DNA from: Rhodospirillales bacterium
GTDB taxonomy: Bacteria > Pseudomonadota > Alphaproteobacteria > Acetobacterales > Acetobacteraceae
Length of the DNA: 64,000 nucleotides
Direction: 5' to 3'
Assembly: GCA_028869995.1 (NCBI GenBank)
Contig: JAGWQN010000093.1
Location: 17,336 to 81,335, forward strand
Position numbers and translations under genes: made by a program. The notes under the pieces are model-generated. The model made no database searches and was not told where the DNA came from. It was given only the letters and a program-made list of their open reading frames with translations. Positions 25,955-35,259 of the stretch are shown here, piece after piece. Position 1 is the first letter of the stretch; every line of letters starts with the position of its first letter.

Positions 25955-27474
25955 CACCCGACCTCCATCGGAGACCTGCCACGCGCTGCCTTCTGGCCGA
26001 ACAGATCGAATCCGGTTCGCCCGCTGCAGCCTTCGCCGAAGGAAAAGCCGCAACCGCCTCGCAGCTGGTAGGCATCCTCACCCGTCTCCCGGTGCACCGT
26101 GGGAATGACGAAGCGGTCTTCATAGTTGGCGATCGCCAGCAGCTTGCACATCGCCTCGATATCCGTCCCGGTGAGGCCCACGCTCTGAGCCACCGCCTCG
26201 TCGGTCAGGCCATCGACGGTCTTCGCCCGCATATAGGCGCGCATGGCGAGCATCCGTCGCAGCGCCAACTCCACAGGTTCAGTGCGGCCGGCGGTGAGCA
26301 TGTTGGCGAGATAGCGGACCGGTATGCGCAGCGAGGCGACATCCGGCAGGCCGCCATTCTCCCCAAGGTTGCCCGCCGCGGCCGCAGACTGGATCGGTGA
26401 CAGCGGCGGCACATACCAAACCATCGGCAAGGTGCGGTACTCGGGATGCAGCGGGAAGGCGATGCGCCAGTCCATTGCCATCCGCCATACGGGCGAGCGC
26501 CGCGCCGCCTCCAGCCACGCCTCGGCAATTCCGTCGGCGCGCGCCTGCGCCTGTACCGCGGGATCGAATGGATCGAGAAAAACCTTGAGCTGCGCCTCAT
26601 AAAGATCGCCCTCATCAGCGACCGAAGCGGCTTCCTCGATACGGTCGGCATCGTAAAGAACGACGCCGAGGTAGCGTATCCTGCCAACGCAGGTTTCTGA
26701 GCATACGGTTGGCTGGCCCGCCTCGATGCGAGGGTAACAAAAAATGCACTTTTCCGATTTCCCGGACGACCAGTTATAGTAAATCTTTTTGTATGGGCAT
26801 CCCGACACGCACATGCGCCACCCACGACATTTGTCCTGATCGATCAGGACGATCCCATCTTCCTCTCGCTTGTAAATCGCACCTGACGGGCACGCAGCGG
26901 CGCAAGCCGGATTGAGGCAATGTTCGCACAGACGCGGCAGATACATCATGAAGGTATTTTCGAAGGCGCCGTAGATGTCCTTCTGAACGCCTTCGAAGTT
27001 GATGTCGCGTGACCTCTTCTCGAACTCTCCCCCCAGGATCTCCTCCCAGTTCGGACCCCACTCGATCTTTTCCATCCGCTCACCCGAGATCAACGAGCGC
27101 GGCCGCGCGGTCGGCATCGACTTGCCTTCCGGCGCGGTCTGCAAGTGCGCATAATCGAAGGTGAAGGGTTCGTAGTAGTCATCAATTTCGGGTAAATCTG
27201 GGTTGGCAAAGATATTGGCAAGCACACGCCACTTGGCACCGATGCGCGGCTCGATACGACCGTTGCTTTTTCGTATCCACCCGCCATTCCATCGCTTCTG
27301 GTTTTCCCACTCCTTGGGATAGCCAATCCCCGGTTTGGTCTCGACGTTGTTGAACCAGGCGTATTCCACACCCTCCCGGCTGGTCCATACGTTCTTGCAC
27401 GTAACAGAGCACGTGTGGCAGCCAATGCACTTGTCCAGATTCAGGACCATCGCAATCTGCGCCCGGACCTTCAT
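25954..27474 (-). CDS. narH: Respiratory nitrate reductase beta subunit
   Basis: A 506-residue iron-sulfur subunit that relays electrons from NarI to NarG on the cytoplasmic face. The first cluster motif has Cys at residues 16, 19, 22 and 26. Further Cys groups are 'CEHCLNPACAAACP', 'CRGWRMCVSGCP' (Trp in place of one Cys, the mark of a [3Fe-4S] centre) and 'CIFCYPRIEAGQPTVCSETC'. The ATG at 27474 shares its A with the narG stop; a GTG one codon upstream is the alternative start. It is coupled to narG and narJ on either side. Confidence 0.96.
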   Translation of the reverse strand: MKVRAQIAMVLNLDKCIGCHTCSVTCKNVWTSREGVEYAWFNNVETKPGIGYPKEWENQKRWNGGWIRKSNGRIEPRIGAKWRVLANIFANPDLPEIDDYYEPFTFDYAHLQTAPEGKSMPTARPRSLISGERMEKIEWGPNWEEILGGEFEKRSRDINFEGVQKDIYGAFENTFMMYLPRLCEHCLNPACAAACPSGAIYKREEDGIVLIDQDKCRGWRMCVSGCPYKKIYYNWSSGKSEKCIFCYPRIEAGQPTVCSETCVGRIRYLGVVLYDADRIEEAASVADEGDLYEAQLKVFLDPFDPAVQAQARADGIAEAWLEAARRSPVWRMAMDWRIAFPLHPEYRTLPMVWYVPPLSPIQSAAAAGNLGENGGLPDVASLRIPVRYLANMLTAGRTEPVELALRRMLAMRAYMRAKTVDGLTDEAVAQSVGLTGTDIEAMCKLLAIANYEDRFVIPTVHRETGEDAYQLRGGCGFSFGEGCSGRTGFDLFGQKAARGRSPMEVG

Positions 27475-30400
27475 CACACGCTCTCCTTTGCGGTCGCGGG
27501 TTCGTCATCGAGCCAGTCGATTTTTGTCATGCGTCGTACAACGATAAATTCGTCGCGATTGGAGCCGACCGTGCCGTAGTAGTTGAAACCATAGGCTTGC
27601 TGTGCATAGCCGCCGATCATGTGTGTGGGCTTCAGCACGGCCCTCGTCACCGAATTGTGGATGCCTCCACGCTGCCCCGTGATCTCGCTGCCGGGAACGT
27701 TCACGATCTTCTCCTGCGCGTGGTACATCAACGACATACCAGGGTTCACGCGTTGGGAGACGACGGCACGGGCCACCAAGGCGCCATTGGCGTTATAGGC
27801 TTCCACCCAGTCATTGTCGGCGATGCCCGCCTCGCGCGCGTCGTCCTCGCTGATCCAGATGACCGGCCCGCCGCGGTTCAGCGTCAGCATAAGAAGATTA
27901 TCCGTGTACGTGCTGTGGATGCCCCATTTCTGGTGTGGCGTAATGAAGTTAAGCACGATCTCCTTGTTGCCGTTACCATGCCGGCCACGCACCGGCGCCA
28001 CGGCTTTGGTATCAACCGGCGGCCTCCAGGTCGCAAACGCTTCCCCGAACGCACGCATCCACGTGTGATCTTGATATAATTGTTGGCGTCCGGTCAGTGT
28101 ACGCCACGGAATAAGTTCGTGTACGTTGGTATATCCGGCGTTGTAGCAGACCTTTTCGCTCTCAATACCGGACCAGGTCGGTGAGGTGATGATCTTCCGA
28201 GGCTGCGCCTGCAGGTCCCGGTAGCGAATCTTCTCGTCTTCCTTCGATTGCGCAAGATGGGTGTGAGTGCGACCCGTTATCTTACCGAGCGCCTCCCAAG
28301 CCTTGACTGCAACTTCGCCATTCGTTTCGGGTGCGAGGCTAAGAACCGCCTCGATGGCATCGATATCGGTGCTCATGTTCGGTTGGCCGTTGGCGGCGCG
28401 GCCGTTCAGTTCGCGCAGAAAGTCCATCTCATGCTGGGTGTTCCAGCCGATCCCTTTGCCTCCGTTTCCAAGCTTCTCCAGAAGAGGTCCGACCGAGGTG
28501 AAGCGTTCGTGGATCGCCGTATAGTCCCGTTCGATAACCGTGACGGACGGCATGGTGCGTCCGGGTACCGGCGCCGTCCCGGCAGCCTTCCAGTCACGCA
28601 CGTCATAGGGCTGCGCCAGCTCACCGGCGGTGTCATGCAGGATCGGGCTGAGCACGACATCCGTTTCCTTACCCAGCACCTCCGGCGCGACCTTCGAGAA
28701 GACTTCCGCGAAACCACGGTAGATGTCCCAGTCAGACCGTGACTCCCACGCCGGATCCACCGCCGCGGAAAGCGGATGGATGAACGGATGCATGTCAGAA
28801 GTGTTGAGATCCGCCTTCTCATACCACGTCGCCGTCGGGAGCACGATGTCGGAATAGACACACGTTGTGCTCATGCGGAAATCGATCGTCACCAGCAGGT
28901 CGAGCTTTCCCTCGGGGGCCTTCTCATGCCAGGCAACGTCGCGCGGCTTCTCCCGCCCCTCGGCGCCGAGATCGCGGCCAAGCACACCATTCGACGTACC
29001 CAACAGATGCCTGAGAAAATACTCGTGGCCTTTTCCCGATGAACCGAGAAGATTGGACCTCCAGACAAACATATTGCGGGGCCAATTCGCAGGATCGTCA
29101 GGATCGTGACAGGCGAGCTCAAGCTCGCCTGATGCCAGTGCCCGTGCGACATAATCCTTCGTATCCAACCCTGCAGACCTGGCACGTGCTGCGATCGAAA
29201 GTGGATTTTGTTTCAATTGCGGCGCAGACGGAAGCCAGCCCATGCGTTCGGCGCGAACGTTGTAGTCGATCAGACTGCCCGACCAGTCGCCGGCAGGAGC
29301 TGTGGGCGACAGGATTTCCGACGGCGCAAGCGTTTCATAGCGCCACTGGTCGGTATGGGCATAGAAAAAGGATGTCGCGTTCTGCTGGCGTGGCGGCCGG
29401 TTCCAGTCGAGTGCAAAGGCCACAGGCAGCCACCCGGTCTGCGGGCGCAGCTTCTCCTGACCCACATAGTGCGACCAGCCTCCGCCGGACTGCCCGACAC
29501 ATCCGCAGAACACCAGGAGATTGATGATCCCCCGATAGCTCATATCCATATGATACCAATGATTGAGCCCCGCACCGAGGATAACCATCGACCGGCCGTT
29601 GGTTTTTTCAGCCGTGGACGCGAACTCTCGCGCAACATGGATAATCTGCTGACGCGGTACGCCGGTCACGCGCTCCGCCCAGGCCGGCGTGAAGGGCTGG
29701 TCCGCATCGTAGTCACGCGCAACGTTGTCGCCGCCCAAGCCTCGATCGAGCCCGTAATTGGCACAAAGCAGATCGAAGACCGTCGCGACGAGCGTCTCCC
29801 CCTCGCGCAGGTGAAGCTTGCGAGCCGGCACGTTGCGCGGCTGCACCTCTGGATGATCCGTCGCGGCAAATCCGTTGCGCGCGGCCGCACCAAAATAGGG
29901 GAACGCAACGGGCACGACCTCCCCGCCGGACGCGAGCGTGAGCATGAGCCGGACCTCGCGCCCGAGGCCATCGCGCGGCTCAAGATTCCATTTGCCCTGC
30001 TCTCCCCACCGGAATCCGATCGAGCCGCGCGGCACAACCGGCAGTCCCGCCTCGTCCAGCGCCACCGTCTTCCAGGCGGGGTTGTTCGCCTCGGCGAGCC
30101 CGTCGGAAAAGTCGTCTGCCCGCAATAGACGCTCCGGCACGAAGTGCTCGCCCTGGCGCACGAGACGCACCAGCATCGGCATATCACTGTAGCGCCTCGC
30201 ATAGTCGTCGAAGTAGGGAACCTGACGATCGAGATGGAACTCACGCAGGACGACATGGCCCATCGCCATCGCCAGAGCCGCATCCGTTCCCTGCTTCGGA
30301 TGGAGCCAGAGATCGGCGAATTTCGTTGCTTCAGCGTAATCGGGAGAAATGACAACGCTCTTGGCGCCGCGGTATCGCGCTTCGGTGTAGAAATGAGCGT

Positions 30401-31187
30401 CCGGCGTGCGCGTCTGCGGCACATTGGAGCCCCAGAGGATGAGGTAGCCCGCGTTGTACCAGTCGGCACTCTCGGGTACATCGGTCTGCTCGCCCCATGT
30501 CATCGGACTGGCCGGCGGCAAGTCACAATACCAGTCATAGAAACTGAGGCAGACACCGCCGAGCAGCGAGAGATAACGCGCACCGGCGGCATAGGAGAGC
30601 ATCGACATCGCCGGGATCGGCGAGAAGCCGACGACACGGTCCGGACCATGAGCCTTGATCGTGTATGCGTTTGCGGCGGCGACGATCTCGTTGACCTCGT
30701 CCCAGCGTGCGCGCACGAAGCCCCCCAGACCGCGCCGGGTGACATAACTCGCGCGCTTCTCGGCGTCCTCGACGATCGATGCCCATGCGGCGACGGGCGA
30801 ACGCGTCGCGCGCGCCTCGCGCCACAGTCTCAGAAGGCGGCTGCGCACCAGCGGGTGCTTCAGACGGTTCGCAGAATAGAGATACCATGAATAGCTCGCC
30901 CCGCGCGCGCAGCCGCGTGGCTCGTGATTGGGCATGTCTGGGCGCGTACGGGGATAATCTGTCTGTTGTGTTTCCCAGGTAACAATCCCACCCTTGACGT
31001 AGATCTTCCAGGAACAGGACCCGGTGCAGTTCACGCCGTGTGTCGATCGGACGATTTTGTCGTGCTGCCAGCGCTTACGATAGGCGTCCTCCCAGTCGCG
31101 CGGTTCGTCGGTGGTGACACCGTGGCCGCCAGCAAAGGTTTCGTTGCGACGACGGAAGAACGTCAGGCGATCCAGAAACAAGCTCAT
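27474..31187 (-). CDS. narG: Respiratory nitrate reductase alpha (catalytic) subunit
   Basis: A 1237-residue membrane-bound nitrate reductase catalytic subunit, reducing nitrate to nitrite at the molybdenum bis-MGD centre in the cytoplasm. His50, Cys54, Cys58 and Cys93 form the N-terminal [4Fe-4S] site, and Asp222 is the expected molybdenum ligand ('YDWYCDLPPASPMTWGEQ' region). These positions match the numbering of the E. coli enzyme. There is no Tat signal, as expected for NarG. It is full length, starts 10 bases after narK and heads narGHJI. Confidence 0.97.
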   Translation of the reverse strand: MSLFLDRLTFFRRRNETFAGGHGVTTDEPRDWEDAYRKRWQHDKIVRSTHGVNCTGSCSWKIYVKGGIVTWETQQTDYPRTRPDMPNHEPRGCARGASYSWYLYSANRLKHPLVRSRLLRLWREARATRSPVAAWASIVEDAEKRASYVTRRGLGGFVRARWDEVNEIVAAANAYTIKAHGPDRVVGFSPIPAMSMLSYAAGARYLSLLGGVCLSFYDWYCDLPPASPMTWGEQTDVPESADWYNAGYLILWGSNVPQTRTPDAHFYTEARYRGAKSVVISPDYAEATKFADLWLHPKQGTDAALAMAMGHVVLREFHLDRQVPYFDDYARRYSDMPMLVRLVRQGEHFVPERLLRADDFSDGLAEANNPAWKTVALDEAGLPVVPRGSIGFRWGEQGKWNLEPRDGLGREVRLMLTLASGGEVVPVAFPYFGAAARNGFAATDHPEVQPRNVPARKLHLREGETLVATVFDLLCANYGLDRGLGGDNVARDYDADQPFTPAWAERVTGVPRQQIIHVAREFASTAEKTNGRSMVILGAGLNHWYHMDMSYRGIINLLVFCGCVGQSGGGWSHYVGQEKLRPQTGWLPVAFALDWNRPPRQQNATSFFYAHTDQWRYETLAPSEILSPTAPAGDWSGSLIDYNVRAERMGWLPSAPQLKQNPLSIAARARSAGLDTKDYVARALASGELELACHDPDDPANWPRNMFVWRSNLLGSSGKGHEYFLRHLLGTSNGVLGRDLGAEGREKPRDVAWHEKAPEGKLDLLVTIDFRMSTTCVYSDIVLPTATWYEKADLNTSDMHPFIHPLSAAVDPAWESRSDWDIYRGFAEVFSKVAPEVLGKETDVVLSPILHDTAGELAQPYDVRDWKAAGTAPVPGRTMPSVTVIERDYTAIHERFTSVGPLLEKLGNGGKGIGWNTQHEMDFLRELNGRAANGQPNMSTDIDAIEAVLSLAPETNGEVAVKAWEALGKITGRTHTHLAQSKEDEKIRYRDLQAQPRKIITSPTWSGIESEKVCYNAGYTNVHELIPWRTLTGRQQLYQDHTWMRAFGEAFATWRPPVDTKAVAPVRGRHGNGNKEIVLNFITPHQKWGIHSTYTDNLLMLTLNRGGPVIWISEDDAREAGIADNDWVEAYNANGALVARAVVSQRVNPGMSLMYHAQEKIVNVPGSEITGQRGGIHNSVTRAVLKPTHMIGGYAQQAYGFNYYGTVGSNRDEFIVVRRMTKIDWLDDEPATAKESV

Positions 31188-31197
31188 CGTTGTGCCC

Positions 31198-32532
31198 TCA
31201 CGCTGTCGCGATGCGGTTGCGGGTGCGGATGAAGCCGATGGCGATCAGCATCGCCGCGATCGCAAGCACGACATAGACGAAGAACCCGCCGGAATAGCCT
31301 CGTGCGCCCAGGGCGCTGGCGAACAGGCCGAGCGTTGGCGGTATCACAAACCCGCCAAGCGCGCCGAGGCCGCCGACGATACCGGACGCACCGCCAACCG
31401 CGTGCGGAACGTATTTCGGCACCATCTTGAACACAGCGGCGTTGCCGAGCCCCATGCCCAGACCGATCGCGAGTTCACCCGCAACATTGACGGGGAACGC
31501 AACGATGAAGGTCAGCAGCACCGCCCCGACCAACACGATCACGAAGGCGAGCAGCGACATGATTTCGCCGCCGAACTTCTCCGCGAGCGGGCCGCCGCCG
31601 ACGCGCGCAACCGCCGCGAGAAGCGAGAAGCCCAGACCGCCGAGCATGCCGGCGTGCACGGGCGTCAGATGGTAAAGGTTCGTCCAGTAGGTGGGGAACC
31701 AGGCGGTCAGCGCGAGGAAGCCTCCAAAGGAGACGAAGTAAAGGAAGGTGAGGCCCCAGGTTCGCGTCTCGTCCGCGGCCATCATCAGCGCGCCCCAGAC
31801 GGAATCGCGCGGGAACAACTCCTGCCCGTGCGCGCCGGCGATGGCCCGCGCCTCCTCAGCCGCGACATCTCGCGCGCGCAGCTGAAAGTAATAGGCATCC
31901 CGGGCAAGCCAGCCATAGATGCCGGTGCCGATGAGCAGAAACGCGAGCCAGGCGAGATAGGAGCCGGCAAGGCCGAACGCCTTGATGGCGAAGGGCAGCA
32001 GCAGCGTGAAGAGGCCCGGCGCCAGATTGCCGACGCCGCCGTAGATGCCGAGTGCCGTGCCCTGGCGGTTTTTCGGAAACCAGTATGAGACTTGCGGGAT
32101 ACCGACCGAGAAGGAGGCGACGCCGCACCCACTCATGAAGCCGAACAGCAAGATGACCGGATAGAGCGCGGCGGTGACGTGCGTGACGGTAACCAGGATG
32201 AAGACCAGGCCCCACATGCCGACGATCGAGACCCCGAACAGCACCAGCATCGGCAGCCTCCCGCCCGCCTTGTCCACCCAGGCGCCAAACGGGATGCGCA
32301 GCAGCGAGCCCGTCAGCTGCGGTGCCGCAACCAGCAGCCCGACGAGCAGCGGCGAGAGGTGCATGGAGAGCTGGAATGTGTGTGCCGCCGGCCCATACAG
32401 CGCGACGCCGGCAAAGCCGATGAAGAAGCCCCAGGTACCCATGATCAGGCCCTGGCGCGGATTACCTTGCAGTCCTCGCTCCGCGGGGGTCGCGGTTCCG
32501 GAGGCGGTTGATGCGAGGGTCGGTGCGTCCAC
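31198..32532 (-). CDS. narK: Nitrate/nitrite transporter (MFS, NarK family)
   Basis: A 444-residue major-facilitator protein with about twelve hydrophobic segments. The NNP-family signature is seen twice as Gly-rich stretches ('GGVGNLAPGLFTLLLPF' and 'GGASGIVGGLGALGGFVIP'). It imports nitrate and exports nitrite for NarG. A GTG at 32532 is chosen because AAGGAG lies 8 bases upstream; another GTG three codons earlier overlaps that ribosome-binding site. It is the first gene of narKGHJI and lies behind the FNR-type box, so anaerobic or NO-linked induction is expected. Only one NarK domain is present, not the NarK1-NarK2 fusion. Confidence 0.94.
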   Translation of the reverse strand: MDAPTLASTASGTATPAERGLQGNPRQGLIMGTWGFFIGFAGVALYGPAAHTFQLSMHLSPLLVGLLVAAPQLTGSLLRIPFGAWVDKAGGRLPMLVLFGVSIVGMWGLVFILVTVTHVTAALYPVILLFGFMSGCGVASFSVGIPQVSYWFPKNRQGTALGIYGGVGNLAPGLFTLLLPFAIKAFGLAGSYLAWLAFLLIGTGIYGWLARDAYYFQLRARDVAAEEARAIAGAHGQELFPRDSVWGALMMAADETRTWGLTFLYFVSFGGFLALTAWFPTYWTNLYHLTPVHAGMLGGLGFSLLAAVARVGGGPLAEKFGGEIMSLLAFVIVLVGAVLLTFIVAFPVNVAGELAIGLGMGLGNAAVFKMVPKYVPHAVGGASGIVGGLGALGGFVIPPTLGLFASALGARGYSGGFFVYVVLAIAAMLIAIGFIRTRNRIATA

Positions 32533-32604
32533 TGTCGACACTCCTTGCTATGCGCTTCGCCCGACACCCGACGCGGTCAGCGCCGAGGTGCAGGGTCTCG
32601 CGGC

Positions 32605-32622
32605 CCGATGCCGCGGCATCGG
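32605..32622. promoter_or_regulatory. Perfect 18-bp GC palindrome upstream of narK
   Basis: CCGATGCCGCGGCATCGG, fully symmetric with no loop, 73 bases ahead of the narK start. If narK is activated by a class II FNR-type site, transcription would begin near this element, so it might act as an operator or as a 5' end structure of the transcript. Confidence 0.5.
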
Positions 32623-32635
32623 TAAGCAATCTGAG

Positions 32636-32647
32636 CGTAAGCTTACG
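32636..32647. promoter_or_regulatory. 12-bp palindrome upstream of narK
   Basis: CGTAAGCTTACG, perfectly symmetric, lying 8 bases from the FNR-type box. It may be a further regulator site for nitrate or NO control. Confidence 0.35.
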
Positions 32648-32655
32648 GCGGCACA

Positions 32656-32669
32656 TTGATATGGATCAA
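32656..32669. promoter_or_regulatory. FNR/Dnr box TTGAT-N4-ATCAA
   Basis: TTGATATGGATCAA matches the FNR/Dnr consensus exactly. It lies between the divergent narK and Dnr-like regulator genes, 124 bases from narK and 87 bases from the regulator start. The adjacent regulator has the Glu-x3-Arg recognition pattern expected to read this half-site, so self-control and control of narK are both plausible. Confidence 0.88.
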
Positions 32670-32756
32670 AGCCAAGCCTGATGATCGGCGTAGTAAAGCG
32701 TGACTTATGTCACCGGAATCTGTCCCCCCGCCCCACGAGCGACAGGTGAACGAGCC

Positions 32757-33539
32757 ATGGAAGCGATGATTTTGCCCCCGGCGCCCCCCATTGGGCACAA
32801 CCCGCGGCCGGTCCCGGAGCCGCCACTGGCCGAAACGCTGTCGCGCATTCCCTGGCTGCGCCACGTTCGGACCGCGACGATCGAGCACCTGGCACGCCAG
32901 GCGGTCCTGCACCGCGTTCCGGCGGGCAGCATCCTGTTCGAACAGTCCGAGATCCCGACCTTCGCGCCGTGGTTGCTGCGCGGCGCCGTCGAGCTCGTCG
33001 GCGTGGAGGGCGACAACGAGGTGGTGATCGAGACGGTGCAGCCGTTCGACCCGCTGCTCCCCGCGGCCGTCCTGAACCGCCAGCCCTTCCTGACACGCGC
33101 GCGCGCGCTCGAGCCGTCACACCTCGCGCTGATCCAGGCAGACACGTTCCGCGACGCCGTCGCCAGCGACCATGCCCTTTGCCTCGCGATCCTGGCCTGC
33201 GAGGCGGCGCAGTTCCGCCGCCAGGTCAAGCAGGCGAAGAACCTCAAGCTGCGCCCTGCTGAGGACCGGGTCGGGTGTTATCTGCTCAGCCTGGTGGAAC
33301 GCCACCCCGAGGCAACGACGATCCGACTGCCCATCGAAAAGCGTCGCATCGCCGGCCAGCTTGGCATGACGCGCGAGACCCTTTCGCGCACCTTGGCCGC
33401 CATGGCGAAGCACGGGCTGCGGATCGCCGGGGATACCGTCACCGTGACCGATGCGGCGACCCTTCGCGCACGGTTTCATCTCGATCCGCTGATCGACGCA
33501 CCCGAGCCGATCGACCCCATCGCTCCGCTCGCGCCCTAA
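32757..33539 (+). CDS. Crp/Fnr-family regulator, Dnr/NnrR-like
   Basis: A 260-residue Crp/Fnr regulator. The cyclic-nucleotide-type sensor domain is at about residues 25-140 and the winged helix-turn-helix at about 165-240; its recognition helix 'MTRETLSRTL' has the Glu and Arg that read TTGAT half-sites. The N-terminus lacks the cysteine cluster of FNR, so it is not an oxygen sensor of the FNR kind. Dnr/NnrR proteins sense NO through haem, which fits the neighbouring nar, nnrS, nnrU and nsrR genes. The ATG at 32757 is used; a GTG at 32700 would add a non-conserved tail. Confidence 0.88.
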   Translation: MEAMILPPAPPIGHNPRPVPEPPLAETLSRIPWLRHVRTATIEHLARQAVLHRVPAGSILFEQSEIPTFAPWLLRGAVELVGVEGDNEVVIETVQPFDPLLPAAVLNRQPFLTRARALEPSHLALIQADTFRDAVASDHALCLAILACEAAQFRRQVKQAKNLKLRPAEDRVGCYLLSLVERHPEATTIRLPIEKRRIAGQLGMTRETLSRTLAAMAKHGLRIAGDTVTVTDAATLRARFHLDPLIDAPEPIDPIAPLAP

Positions 33540-33600
33540 GACCGGCCCCCGGGGCGCGCCGGAGGTTGCCGCCGACGCGCAAAGGCAGCACGCTGGAACC

Positions 33601-34503
33601 GTGCCGGACCGACCGTCAGGACGACAGGATCACGCCGAAAGCGTCGCCGAACGCTTTGCGCTGATGGCGCGGCAAGGCGCGACTGAAGTCATGGCCGCGG
33701 CCGACATCGCCGCCCGCACCGACGACCCCGAAGCCCTTCACCGCCTGCGCGTGGCGATCCGGCGCATGCGCGCCGCGCTCTCGATCCTGCGTTACGCCAT
33801 GCGCGGGCCGAGTCCCCCATCGCTCGCGCGGGAGTTGCGCCGGCTGCAGCGCCGGCTCGGCGCCGCACGGGAATGGGACGTGCTGGTGGACGAGACGCTG
33901 GCCGGCCTGCCGCGGCGACTGCACGCACGGGGCACGACACGCGCGCTGATCCGGGCGGCCGAATGCCAACGACTGCACAGCCGTATGCAGATGCAGACCG
34001 CCCTGCTCGACCCCTCAAGCCTGGCCACGCTGGGGCGGCTCGCCGCTTGGCCTGACCGTTCGTTCGGCCCCGCGGCATCCTCCCAGCGGCGCTGGGTCCA
34101 GGCGGCCCTGGCGGAGCCAGCCACGACCATGGCCGCCGCCGTCTTGGCCAGGCGGCACCGCAAGGCGCGCCGGCTCGGGCGCGACCTGCGCGAACTCGAC
34201 GCGGCAGCGCTGCACCAGTTCCGGATCCGCATCAAGAAGCTGCGCTATGCCGCCGAGTTCCTGGGTGACCTCTGGCCCCGCCGTCGGACGCGCCACTATC
34301 TCACCGCCCTCAAGAATCTGCAGCAGGCGCTCGGTGACTGGCACGACATGAGCGTCGCCGAGGCGCGCGTCACCGAACTCCAGCGGCATGGTGCGGAAGA
34401 CGTCGCAGCGTGGCTCGCCGCGGGCGAGAAGCGCCAGCGCGAAGCGGCGCTGGCGTGCTGGCATCGCTTCGCGCGGCGATCGCCTTTCTGGGAAGACGAT
34501 TGA
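33601..34503 (+). CDS. CHAD-domain protein
   Basis: A 300-residue CHAD (conserved histidine alpha-helical) protein. Basic motifs and histidines typical of the fold are visible: 'DPEALHRLRVAIRRMRAALS' near residues 42-61, 'LRRLQRRLGAAREWDVLV', and in the second half 'LHQFRIRIKKLRYAAEFLGDLW' (pieces of each shown). CHAD domains bind polyphosphate and other polyanions. No thiamine-triphosphatase-like (CYTH) domain is fused. The start is a GTG with a weak ribosome-binding site, 61 bases after the Dnr-like gene, so it may be cotranscribed with it. Confidence 0.87.
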   Translation: MPDRPSGRQDHAESVAERFALMARQGATEVMAAADIAARTDDPEALHRLRVAIRRMRAALSILRYAMRGPSPPSLARELRRLQRRLGAAREWDVLVDETLAGLPRRLHARGTTRALIRAAECQRLHSRMQMQTALLDPSSLATLGRLAAWPDRSFGPAASSQRRWVQAALAEPATTMAAAVLARRHRKARRLGRDLRELDAAALHQFRIRIKKLRYAAEFLGDLWPRRRTRHYLTALKNLQQALGDWHDMSVAEARVTELQRHGAEDVAAWLAAGEKRQREAALACWHRFARRSPFWEDD

Positions 34504-34646
34504 CGCCACAGGCCACCCGCGTGGGGTAGCCTCTCTCCTTGCCAAGATTTCAGGCGCCGAATGCCTCCTCTCGGCGTCCGACAGCCATCAAATAGCCTTG
34601 GCTTGGCCAGACAAGAATTCTGGTCGCCACGTTCGCGGTGAAGGTC

Positions 34647-35237
34647 ATGCGCATGCGCCATCGCTCGTTGATACTGGTCCTCCCGGCAGCGCTCGCCGCC
34701 TGTGCGGTGGCACCGCCCAGCGGGCCGGACGTGGTCGCCATGCCGGGCCAGGGCAAGAACCTCGCGACGTTCCAGCAGGACGACCTGGCGTGCCGAAGCT
34801 ATGCCTCCCAGGCCAGCGGCGGTGCCCAGGCGGCCCAGGCGGCAACGAACAGCGCCGTCGGCAGCGCCGTGCTCGGCACCGCGATCGGCGCCGCGGCCGG
34901 GGCCGCGCTGGGGTCCACCGGTGCCGCCGTCGGAGCCGGAGCGGCGATCGGCGGCGCCACCGGCCTGATCGCCGGCAGCGCCATCGGCGCGAACAACGCG
35001 AGTATGTCCGCAGGCGACATGCAGTTTCGCTATGATGTTGCCTACGCTCAGTGCATGACGGCGCGCGGCAACCAGGTGAACTCGCCACAGCCCGGATACG
35101 CCGCCTACCCCTATGCCGCCTACCCTTACGCCTATACGTACCCGGCCTATGCTTATCCTCCCGCATATTATGCGCCTCCGGTCGTGCTTCATTACGGCTG
35201 GGGTTGGGGCTGGCGCCGCCCGTACTGGCATCACTGA
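34647..35237 (+). CDS. Glycine-zipper lipoprotein with Tyr/Pro-rich tail
   Basis: A 196-residue predicted lipoprotein. Lipobox 'LAAC' follows a short signal peptide, then 'VAMPGQGKNLATFQQDD', a Gly-zipper hairpin at about residues 65-115, the conserved 'AYAQCMTARGNQV', and a Tyr/Pro-rich tail ending in 'YGWGWGWRRPYWHH'. It is a paralogue of the protein at 16328, which has a peptidoglycan-binding domain instead of this tail. The exact start is uncertain: GTG 34638, ATG 34647 or ATG 34653 are all in frame, and GAAGG is best spaced for the last. Likely an outer-membrane or envelope-associated protein. Confidence 0.82.
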   Translation: MRMRHRSLILVLPAALAACAVAPPSGPDVVAMPGQGKNLATFQQDDLACRSYASQASGGAQAAQAATNSAVGSAVLGTAIGAAAGAALGSTGAAVGAGAAIGGATGLIAGSAIGANNASMSAGDMQFRYDVAYAQCMTARGNQVNSPQPGYAAYPYAAYPYAYTYPAYAYPPAYYAPPVVLHYGWGWGWRRPYWHH

Positions 35238-35259
35238 TAACACTGGCACCACTGATAAC
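35224..35259 (+). repeat. Tandem 18-bp duplication spanning a stop codon
   Basis: ACTGGCATCACTGATAAC at 35224-35241 is followed at once by ACTGGCACCACTGATAAC, one base different. The first copy contains the last codons and stop of the lipoprotein gene. The second is untranslated. It looks like a recent slippage or duplication event. Confidence 0.85.
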
